Shown piece by piece: positions 8,951-15,385 of a DNA stretch of 64,000 bases. The notes under the pieces were generated by a model. That model was not told where the DNA came from and searched no databases. It worked only from the letters and a program-made list of their open reading frames with translations. Source of the DNA: Bacteroidales bacterium (GTDB lineage Bacteria > Bacteroidota > Bacteroidia > Bacteroidales > P3); assembly GCA_017960475.1 (NCBI GenBank), contig JAGCZH010000040.1, positions 62,001 to 126,000 on the forward strand, written 5' to 3'. The position numbers were made by a program, and so were the translations under genes. The first letter of the stretch is position 1; each line of letters starts with the position of its first letter.

Positions 8951-9050
8951 GAGGGTCGTTTTTTGAGAAATTTTTCAAATAATTTCAAATCTTTTACTTC
9001 TTATTTGTTTGATTTTATTAGATTTGTTGGATTTCTGCTCGAAGAGCACT
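8951..9050 (+). repeat. Dispersed intergenic repeat core, copy 1
   Basis: An AT-rich block: GAGAAATTTTTCAAAT, then ATTTCAAATCTTTTACTTC, TTGATTTTATTAGATTTG, ending in the hairpin TGCTC-GAA-GAGCA (9036-9048). The same block occurs at 47768-47870 in this orientation and three times in inverse orientation within 35201-36030. It lies between genes in all cases. Confidence 0.75.
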
Positions 9051-9177
9051 CCTCCATGAGGGGAATTGAAAATTAGTAATCTGTGACAAGTGACTAGAGA
9101 TTTGTGACCTGTGAAAATTCAAAATTCGAAACACCTTTCAAACCCTTTTAACCTTTCAAACCCTCTAAAAAAAAATC

Positions 9178-9606
9178 ATGCTGACCATCCGACACATACG
9201 TCACTGGTACGAGCCGCGACTTCCACATGCGGTCTTCATCGACGGACTCTATGCCGGTATGTTAGAGGATGACAAGCTCCGGATAAACGCCCCTCATGGC
9301 AGCTATGCCCTTCGTGTTCAGTTCGGTGGACGCATCCCTATAGGAAAGAACGGCAAGAGCATTGACATTTCTTTGTCCTCGACAAAGAAAATCGAGGTCC
9401 CCGCAACTGGCGATGTCGAATGTGTGTTCCATGATCGTGAGAGGCTGTGGAATATCCTTTTCGATATAGACCTCATACTCTGGGTTGTGTCGTGGTTTGT
9501 AACTATGCCTCACATCTACAAGATTCTCTCCGACGCATTCTTCGCCGTATGGTTGGTGCGTCTGGTGTTGATAAGGAAGAAATACTACAAGATAACAGTG
9601 AACTAA
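9178..9606 (+). CDS. Hypothetical membrane protein, 142 residues
   Basis: Not recognised. The first 90 residues are a soluble, beta-rich domain (HAVFIDGLYAGML, PHGSYALRVQFGGR, IDISLSSTKKIEV) somewhat like PEGA-type surface modules. Two hydrophobic segments follow near 93-110 (WNILFDIDLILWVVSWFV) and 115-132, and the tail is basic (RKKYYKITVN). A cytoplasmic or periplasmic head on a two-helix anchor is likely. It is followed 49 bp later by another small membrane protein, so the two may be co-transcribed from the promoter at 8849-8880. Confidence 0.55.
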   Translation: MLTIRHIRHWYEPRLPHAVFIDGLYAGMLEDDKLRINAPHGSYALRVQFGGRIPIGKNGKSIDISLSSTKKIEVPATGDVECVFHDRERLWNILFDIDLILWVVSWFVTMPHIYKILSDAFFAVWLVRLVLIRKKYYKITVN

Positions 9607-9655
9607 CGGCATTAGGCAAGGAAAAAGACTTATCGTTTTTTGAGAAAACAACAAA

Positions 9656-10135
9656 ATGAAACAGAAACAGACAATGATTATCAGAGAGAATGCCGTCAAG
9701 GTGTACAAGGATACCGTTTGGGTGTGGATTGGAATCATTTTCTTCGTTGCCGTGCTGGCTTTTTTTATATACCTATTGTTCACGGGAAATTACTCTATAT
9801 GGGGTTATGTCTCGTTTGGCGTTGCGCTCATCTTGACGTCGACCTATTTCTTTGAAATCAAGAAAGACCGAAATACTATCGTGGTATATCCCGATTCCTT
9901 GCATATTGAACACGCACAGATGATAAACAACGATTTCTTGTGGGAAAATGTCGGGACGGTCGAAATCAAATGGTCGCAAATAAAACGGATTTCATGTGAA
10001 TATCTCTACAAGCAATATTATTATTACGTGATAATTGAACCGCAAAAGGGGAAGAGCTACCGCTTTGCAGCCTTTGAACCGACCAGGCTTTTCTTGAAAC
10101 GCCAATTGAAGGAGTACCATAAACAATATAAATAA
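9656..10135 (+). CDS. Hypothetical membrane protein with PH-like domain
   Basis: 159 residues. Two membrane segments near 20-42 (VWIGIIFFVAVLAFFIYLL) and 48-68 are followed by a basic stretch and a domain whose pattern (NTIVVYPDSLHIE, WSQIKRISCEYL, YYYVIIEPQKGKSYRF, LKRQLKEYHKQ) resembles bacterial PH-like domains that follow a membrane pair. Function unknown. The stop is 3 bp before the flavin reductase ATG, so translation is probably coupled. The last 64 bp of the gene and the start of the next are repeated at 13888-13958, joined there to unrelated sequence. Confidence 0.6.
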   Translation: MKQKQTMIIRENAVKVYKDTVWVWIGIIFFVAVLAFFIYLLFTGNYSIWGYVSFGVALILTSTYFFEIKKDRNTIVVYPDSLHIEHAQMINNDFLWENVGTVEIKWSQIKRISCEYLYKQYYYYVIIEPQKGKSYRFAAFEPTRLFLKRQLKEYHKQYK

Positions 10136-10138
10136 ACG

Positions 10139-10654
10139 ATGACCACCGAGTTAAAACCCTTCAATGTGCAGAAGGACTTTGCCGACAATGGCTTCACCTT
10201 CTTCACCAAGAACCTAATCCTCTGCTCCGGCGACACCACCGAGAGCAACGCGATGACTATCGGCTGGGGCGGCATCGGCAACTACCTCGGCCACGAGCGT
10301 CCAGCGGTGACGGTGTATGTGGCTCCCGCCCGCTACACCTACGAGTTTATGGAGCGTCACCCGCGCTTCACCGTGATGGAGTTCGACGACCCCAAGGTAT
10401 GGCAGTATATGGGCAAAGTCAGCGGTCGTGACACCAACAAAGCCGCTGCCCTTGGTCTCCATATCGCCTATACCGAACACGGCACCCCCTACTACGAAGA
10501 GGCCAAAACGGTCATCGAGTGCGAGACTGTGACGGCCTGGCACCAGACAGAGAAAGACTTCCGCAACAACACCCCCAAGGAGTGGTACGACGGATTTGAG
10601 GCCGGTGTCCACACGGTGTATATCGGCGAAGTTATAGGAGCTTGGAAGAGATAG
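10139..10654 (+). CDS. Flavin reductase family protein (FMN-binding, flavoredoxin-like)
   Basis: 171 residues, soluble, no signal peptide. The N-terminal half carries the flavin reductase-like split barrel pattern: NLILCSGDTTESNAMTIGWGG, then VYVAPARYTYEFMERHPRFTVMEF. This family binds FMN and moves electrons from NAD(P)H or a partner protein. The C-terminal ECETVTAWHQTEKDF and HTVYIGEVIGAWKR complete the domain, so it is full length. It is encoded 3 bp after the PH-like membrane protein and has higher GC than the next gene at 10684. Substrate is unknown. Confidence 0.8.
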   Translation: MTTELKPFNVQKDFADNGFTFFTKNLILCSGDTTESNAMTIGWGGIGNYLGHERPAVTVYVAPARYTYEFMERHPRFTVMEFDDPKVWQYMGKVSGRDTNKAAALGLHIAYTEHGTPYYEEAKTVIECETVTAWHQTEKDFRNNTPKEWYDGFEAGVHTVYIGEVIGAWKR

Positions 10655-10683
10655 ATTGATTTAAAACTAATACTACATACGAT

Positions 10684-11634
10684 ATGAATGACGTAATCTG
10701 CAAAATTGCAAAGATAAAGAAAAGAATACACAAATCTTCTAGTTGTGATTATTTGTATTCTCATTTTGATGACCTCTTAACTGAACTAAACACATTAAAA
10801 GAGGGTAATCTGCCTATAGATGTGTCCTCAGAATTATGTAGTCTAATCCACGTTTATGCAGAAGATAGCATTTATAACACTAATGCTTCTGCCAATTGGG
10901 TTAGATATTCTGCACGTTGTTTCTATTGTGCTGACTACTTAGTGCATTATTTGGAAGAGCCTTCAAAGGAAAAGGAGGAGGGGTTTCTTAATGGCTATTT
11001 CTTTCAATTAGTGGAAGCCTGTGTTGCGCCAGTTCTTCAACAGGATGTATTGGCCAAATATATTCAAAGAAATATTAACTCTATCCCGCCTGTTGAGTTG
11101 TATGATAATCTAATAAGAAAAGCGACTCGCGAATGTCTCAGATGTAGACTTTGGAGTGCCAGTGAAGTTTCATTATCGCTTACATATAACAAGTCCATAA
11201 AATGGCTTATCAATAGCTATATAAAAGCATATTCTGATTACTCTATGCTAAAAATCTGGATTCCACTCCTCAACACAGTGAGACTAGCGAGTATGTGGTA
11301 TGAATATCCTGATAGTGCCAACTATGAACATTTAGGAAGATATACGAGGGTGTCTGTAAAAAGATGTTTAGACGAAATGTTGGAGATACATCTGGCTCTA
11401 TTTAGATTGTGGTATTGGCATAACTCACAAGAGATTTTAGAAGTATTATCTCTTGAGGATTTGATAGAGGTCTTAGAAGTATATGATGATGACGAGTTTG
11501 AGAAAACATTACGCCACATGGTAACTTTGCCGTATAATGAAAAAATTCAAGGTGTATTGAAACATTTTGCAGAGGATGACGAGGATTGGATTGTAAGGCT
11601 ATCCAAAGAACTCCTTTCTCAATATCATCTGTAG
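10684..11634 (+). CDS. Hypothetical protein, 316 residues, AT-rich
   Basis: Not recognised. It has no signal peptide or membrane helix. It is strongly helical with many aromatic residues (WVRYSARCFYCADYLVHYLE, KWLINSYIKAYSDYSMLKIW, FRLWYWHNSQEILEVL) and ends in acidic repeats (EVYDDDEFEKTL, AEDDEDWIVRL), a composition seen in HEAT/TPR-like scaffolds or immunity proteins; this is only a guess. AT content is clearly higher than in the flavin reductase before it, suggesting a separate origin. It is followed by decayed gene fragments rather than an operon partner. Confidence 0.55.
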   Translation: MNDVICKIAKIKKRIHKSSSCDYLYSHFDDLLTELNTLKEGNLPIDVSSELCSLIHVYAEDSIYNTNASANWVRYSARCFYCADYLVHYLEEPSKEKEEGFLNGYFFQLVEACVAPVLQQDVLAKYIQRNINSIPPVELYDNLIRKATRECLRCRLWSASEVSLSLTYNKSIKWLINSYIKAYSDYSMLKIWIPLLNTVRLASMWYEYPDSANYEHLGRYTRVSVKRCLDEMLEIHLALFRLWYWHNSQEILEVLSLEDLIEVLEVYDDDEFEKTLRHMVTLPYNEKIQGVLKHFAEDDEDWIVRLSKELLSQYHL

Positions 11635-11709
11635 AATGTCAATGATCTGTTACCACTTCAAATAGAGTTAATGTGTATCATTAATAACAACCCCAAAAAA
11701 TCAAACACA

Positions 11710-11868
11710 ATGGAAGCAAAAGAATAAGTATTGAAAGCCATGCGCGATGCGGGCAAGCCCGTCTCCGCTGTAGATGTAACCAAGATGTTCAATGCCGACC
11801 GCAAGGAAGTGGACAAAGTCTTCGACGCCTTGAAGAAAGAGGGTGCCATCGTCTCGCCCGTCCGCTGA
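11710..11868 (+). pseudogene. Broken winged-helix regulator-like small gene
   Basis: Reading from ATG 11710 gives MEAKE, a TAA stop at codon 6, then VLKAMRDAGKPVSAVDVTKM, FNADRKEVDKVFDALKKEGA, IVSPVR and TGA. This matches the common small Bacteroidetes winged-helix protein of about 60 residues, in which such a sequence would continue a few residues after SPVR. Both the in-frame stop and the early end mark it as a pseudogene, although ATG 11740 could still give a 42-residue peptide. A second broken copy lies at 18330-18564, and both are followed by a related hairpin. Confidence 0.7.
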
Positions 11869-11992
11869 ACGCCTGACCGAAGTGAATGGCTTTGAACACC
11901 GCTGAAATAAATAAATGTATCGAAAAAGTGGGCACCAGCAAAGTAAAAGCACAGATATGAGCGCAAACAAGCACCTCCAGCGATGTGGTTGC
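11869..11992 (+). repeat. Shortened copy of the mosaic repeat with hairpin remnant
   Basis: CGCCTGACCG is joined directly to GAATGGCTTTGAACACCGCTGAAATAAAT-like sequence and to AAAGTGGGCACCAGCAAA. The long copy at 18723-18950 has the same ends but with about 150 bp between them, so this copy carries an internal deletion. Next follows AAGCACCTCCAGCGATGTGG and TTGCTTCTGG, a weakened version of the hairpin at 18596-18631. Confidence 0.55.
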
Positions 11993-12034
11993 TTCTGGTT
12001 TTATATTTTCTTCCTCCAATCCAATAATTTTTCG

Positions 12035-12042
12035 TACTTTTG
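12035..12042 (+). promoter_or_regulatory. -7 box for the gene at 12082
   Basis: TACTTTTG matches TAnnTTTG and lies 40 nt before ATG 12082. No TTTG at the right spacing is visible. Its position excludes the longer in-frame start at 12040. Confidence 0.5.
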
Positions 12043-12081
12043 CACTCGAAACAACGTTGTTTTCCAATAATATCTACATCA

Positions 12082-13638
12082 ATGAATTCCGTGACATATC
12101 AAATTAAATATACAGCATTGTTTTTTATGCTATTTTTGACAGGATTCGGCTGTCGGTCATTTGCCACAGAACAGTATCCCGACTACATCATTTACGATGG
12201 GAAGAAATACGAACTGTCGGTAGGCTGGGATCACCCCTCACCATTGCAAGTCCTTTATATACGCACTAATACACATTCACCCTTCCAAAGTTATAGTACA
12301 GCCAACTATAGAGGTCATATTGCCACTTGGCTCATCAGTGACGGAAAACTATACCTAACCGAAATCGACACTCGTCGCCATTCTGGACGTACTGGCACCT
12401 ATTGGCCCGACAACGGTCGCTGCGCCGACACACTGGCATCCCCAGGCTATTTCAACATCACATCTCTGTCAGGGGAGCAGGCCGAGACCAACGGTGCTGT
12501 ATTGGCCGACTGGTTTTCAGGAGTATTGGAAATCGGAGAACCTGCCAGCGAAGGCAAAAAGAAGCCTAAAATGATGGAGATACGTTACGTATATGTGCGT
12601 AACGGCGAAGTGGTCGATGACCAACTAGTTCAAGAAAAAGACTTCAAGCGAATGCAGACAATCTCCGACAAAGACACCTCCGATCACAAATTTATGGACA
12701 AATACTATATTGTCATCCTTAACCAATTTTACATCTCTTACTATTTCCAAAGTTGCATGGGGCACGACGAGGTGCTATATGACGGGCACACCGGACGTTT
12801 TGCAAGTCAGGACTTCCGGCCCCAGTTCATGTCACTCTTCGACAACGACCCGGTTCAGTTCCCTTTCAGTTGGGAGAACTTCCAGCGCAATGGTTCGCCT
12901 GTCTGCACTTGGAGCATCAGCAACGACTCGCTGTTTATCAACAGTATCACCCTATGGTCGGGAACAGGGTTCTATGAACACGACAACGCCCCAGTTGGGC
13001 TGGACGAGATATTCAGGCCAGAAAGAATCAAGAACGGTCGTGTGTTTGCATTCTGGATGAACGGCGAACGAATCATAGAATACGGAGAGAATCGAAAGGG
13101 AGAATTCGGTATGGAGGATTTCCATTTGGAACGCCAACAGCACATCGTGCTCGACTCCGGGCGCATAGTGCAAGTTAAATGGACGCCATCGTCATTCGAT
13201 GCCGACACACAAAAGATCTCACTGGAAGACTGTGATCCGCAACACATCTACCGCTGTGATCATTGGGGTGCCCGCGACAGCCACAAAGAGTTGCCTGAAG
13301 CAGCCAACTTGCCATATTGGACAGAAGGCGACAGCGCATTACAGGCATGGTTCGACAGCCATCCTTTGACCGACCCACGTGCCAAAGAAATGATGTTCCG
13401 TACCGCACTGCTTTTCAAAGTCAATTGTCATGGTGAGGCTGGAGAATGGGCTATTGCCTCGGAAAGCAATGGTATTATGTTTGAATTGGCGAACCAGGTA
13501 TTGGATATTGCCAAGCAACTGCCTTCAAATGGATGGACTCCTGCCACCGACGCCGACGGCAATGCCGTAGATTGTTGGCAAGTCATACAATTCAACATCA
13601 AAGGAGGCAAAGTCAAATGCAATGTGATTAAAAAATAG
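12082..13638 (+). CDS. Exported hypothetical protein, 518 residues
   Basis: Not recognised as a named family. The start is placed at ATG 12082, after the -7 box at 12035-12042; it begins a signal peptide (YTALFFMLFLTGFGC) that may be a lipoprotein signal. The mature part opens with YPDYIIYDGKKYELSVG, a pattern I associate with uncharacterised exported Bacteroidales proteins, and contains paired blocks with the same architecture: an early YIIYDGKKY / LISDGKLYLTEI and a later VLYDGHTGRF / SISNDSLFINSITL. This suggests an internal duplication of a beta domain. The C-terminal 100 residues (SALQAWFDSHPLTD, VLDIAKQLPSNGWTPATDAD) look like an energy-transducer-like small domain. Downstream is a mosaic repeat. 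Confidence 0.55.
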   Translation: MNSVTYQIKYTALFFMLFLTGFGCRSFATEQYPDYIIYDGKKYELSVGWDHPSPLQVLYIRTNTHSPFQSYSTANYRGHIATWLISDGKLYLTEIDTRRHSGRTGTYWPDNGRCADTLASPGYFNITSLSGEQAETNGAVLADWFSGVLEIGEPASEGKKKPKMMEIRYVYVRNGEVVDDQLVQEKDFKRMQTISDKDTSDHKFMDKYYIVILNQFYISYYFQSCMGHDEVLYDGHTGRFASQDFRPQFMSLFDNDPVQFPFSWENFQRNGSPVCTWSISNDSLFINSITLWSGTGFYEHDNAPVGLDEIFRPERIKNGRVFAFWMNGERIIEYGENRKGEFGMEDFHLERQQHIVLDSGRIVQVKWTPSSFDADTQKISLEDCDPQHIYRCDHWGARDSHKELPEAANLPYWTEGDSALQAWFDSHPLTDPRAKEMMFRTALLFKVNCHGEAGEWAIASESNGIMFELANQVLDIAKQLPSNGWTPATDADGNAVDCWQVIQFNIKGGKVKCNVIKK

Positions 13639-13703
13639 TTTAGCGTAACTTGAAGGTGTTCACTTTGTCTGACAGCAGACAAAATTGAATATCAAAGATG
13701 GCA

Positions 13704-13958
13704 GGGTACCTCCAGAGATTGAACCGAACTTGATGAGGCAAGGGAACGTTGCGCAAAACGAGAGGAGAATGAACTTGCTCATTATCCCGGGAGTTGCGAA
13801 AGCTGAGCGAAAAGCAAACTCGTTTTCTCTTCCGAAGTAAAGCAACGTAGATGTAATCAGCCAAAGCAATGTCACTGAAAGTAATGGCTTTGAACCGACC
13901 AGGCTTTTCTTGAAACGCCAATTGAAGGAGTACCATAAGCAATATAAATAAACGATGA
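13704..13958 (+). repeat. Mosaic repeat joined to a copied gene end
   Basis: 13743-13890 matches 18744-18899 with few differences (GGGAACGTTGCGCAAA, GAGAGGAGAATGAACT, GCTGAGCGAAAA, CAACGTAGATGTAATC). At CTTTGAA it switches to a 71-bp copy (13888-13958) of 10072-10142, the 3' end of the PH-like gene plus the ATG of the flavin reductase, with one mismatch. The copied ATG is now the start of the gene at 13955. A short palindrome TTTGTCTG-ACAG-CAGACAAA lies just upstream at 13664-13683. Minus-strand frames through this block are not credible proteins. Confidence 0.75.
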
Positions 13959-14491
13959 GCAGACAAACCAAGACATTGATTCTATGCGCAGCGATGATGG
14001 TCTTTTCTACCATTGTCTCGGCACAGAGTAAACCCTCAACGTATTCAATGTCTTGTGGCATTTCAGATGATTCTTTACATGTTGCCGTTTGGTGCTATTG
14101 GGACACGACAAGTAGTAAAAAGAATTATGCATTGTTATCGCAATATAGCACCATATTAGTAATCGATGATGAAAAGGAGGTCCCATATAAACGTTATGGC
14201 GATACCATCGAGTTGCTTGAGAGACATGATGTGATTAGATTTGTTTATACAATTCCACGGGAAAACCTACGTACTATAGACGGTGTTATTGATTTGCGGC
14301 GTGAAGACAACTGGTACCCTAACCGCAATGACGAGGTAGAGTATGTAGTTACAAGCATGTGGGCAGATGGTTATCATGCTATCTTTAACGGAGAACTACT
14401 TGGTGTAGACGTTAAAGAAGAAGAAGGAATCTATTATGCCATTCCCAAAAAGTATGACGGTCTCCACCTTATCCTGATACCAAAGAAATAG
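13955..14491 (+). CDS. Exported hypothetical protein, 178 residues
   Basis: Not recognised. A signal peptide (TLILCAAMMVFSTIVSA, cleavage before QSKPS) shows export. The mature domain is beta-rich and acidic (VIDDEKEVPYKRYGDTIEL, VVTSMWADGYHAIFNGELLG). Its start codon and 60 bp upstream are a copy of the region in front of the flavin reductase gene, so its expression signals were probably acquired by that duplication. MSRQTK at its N-terminus is repeated at 14577 at the head of a 20-codon frame, another sign of local shuffling. Confidence 0.55.
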   Translation: MSRQTKTLILCAAMMVFSTIVSAQSKPSTYSMSCGISDDSLHVAVWCYWDTTSSKKNYALLSQYSTILVIDDEKEVPYKRYGDTIELLERHDVIRFVYTIPRENLRTIDGVIDLRREDNWYPNRNDEVEYVVTSMWADGYHAIFNGELLGVDVKEEEGIYYAIPKKYDGLHLILIPKK

Positions 14492-14651
14492 TTTATTGAT
14501 AATTTGATGCACAGAATAGTCGGCTGCGGCTCGCCGATGCCGTAACGCCAGATAATTCAACATGGAAATAGACCAATGAGCAGACAAACCAAAAATAGAC
14601 CCGCCCCCAACGAGGTATTCCCTAACCCAAACAATAAACACAAATAGACAA
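14492..14651. other. Short gap with a duplicated MSRQTK start
   Basis: 14577-14639 reads MSRQTKNRPAPNEVFPNPNN and ends after KHK. Its first 17 bases equal those of the gene at 13955. It is probably a relic of a duplicated start rather than a functional peptide. Confidence 0.35.
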
Positions 14652-15155
14652 TTGAGTAAAAGAGGACAATGGAACTATAGGCAACGAAGGAGGCATAGAC
14701 ACCTTCGCAGTATGGCCACAGGCAGTATGTTGGGTCTTTTCCCAGTGCTGATGATAGTGTTCTTGGGTTTATGGTGGGACGTGCATTATACCGGTTATTT
14801 CTGGTCAGAAGAAAACATGGAAAAACGGTTTCGTGAAATGGTCGAGAGGGTAGTACCACAGGTAGAATCATACCGAAGAGAGCATGGACACTTGCCAGAC
14901 ACGCTAAATTTAGAAGGATTTGCTAATGATTGGGGAGAGAACAGTTACATTGATACATCAGGGTGGGACTACTTGGGATTTATTTATCACAAATGGGACG
15001 ATAGTACTTATGTCCTCGTTCATAAAAATGAGTGGGCAAAATATGTGTCGTCACCTAAGTTCGAGGGTTATTATTTCTTCCGTTGGGATGAGGATGGCGA
15101 CAGCATGAGGATAGATACGTTATTCATACAGCACAAAAAAAAGAACGAACACTAA
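14652..15155 (+). CDS. Hypothetical single-pass membrane protein, 167 residues
   Basis: Not recognised. The start appears to be TTG 14652 (MSKRGQWNYRQRRRHRHLRS), giving a very basic cytoplasmic tail, then one membrane segment near 27-43 (LGLFPVLMIVFLGLWW) and an extracytoplasmic acidic domain of about 120 residues. That domain has YRREHGHLPDTLNLEGF and tryptophan/tyrosine-rich strands (GWDYLGFIYHKWDDSTYVLV, YYFFRWDEDGDSMRID). No near upstream ATG is in frame. Together with its neighbours it belongs to a run of small, poorly conserved envelope proteins. Confidence 0.5.
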   Translation: MSKRGQWNYRQRRRHRHLRSMATGSMLGLFPVLMIVFLGLWWDVHYTGYFWSEENMEKRFREMVERVVPQVESYRREHGHLPDTLNLEGFANDWGENSYIDTSGWDYLGFIYHKWDDSTYVLVHKNEWAKYVSSPKFEGYYFFRWDEDGDSMRIDTLFIQHKKKNEH

Positions 15156-15158
15156 GCC

Positions 15159-15242
15159 ATGGGCAGACAATTCAATCACTATATCAAGAACATCAAGACA
15201 ACTTCCAAAGGACTATTCATAGGATTGGGAATGAATCTTTAA
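15159..15242 (+). pseudogene. Possible truncated gene, 27 codons
   Basis: ATG 15159 follows the previous stop by 3 bp and reads MGRQFNHYIKNIKTTSKGLF, IGLGMNL, stop. It looks like the cytoplasmic tail and beginning of a membrane segment of a longer protein, cut off after 27 residues. A terminator follows directly. It could also be a true small peptide. Confidence 0.3.
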
Positions 15243-15260
15243 TTGCATTCTCCCCTCTAA

Positions 15261-15304
15261 CGCCACCGACGGAATTCGTTGTTTTCTGTCGGTGGCGTTT
15301 TTTA
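15261..15304 (+). terminator. Rho-independent terminator
   Basis: CGCCACCGAC (15261-15270) pairs perfectly with GTCGGTGGCG (15288-15297), followed by TTTTTT. It closes the 13955-15242 group. Confidence 0.85.
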
Positions 15305-15385
15305 TTTATCTCACGACATAGGGGCAATAAAAATGTGCCTCCAGCGTTTTTTCTATATGTAAATCGACCATATTGAGGTAACAAT

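Noticed and set aside
13640..14061. Minus-strand frames over the repeat and the 3' copy
   Set aside because: They translate the mosaic repeat and the antisense of the copied gene end; similar spurious frames occur at 18671-18964 over the other copy.
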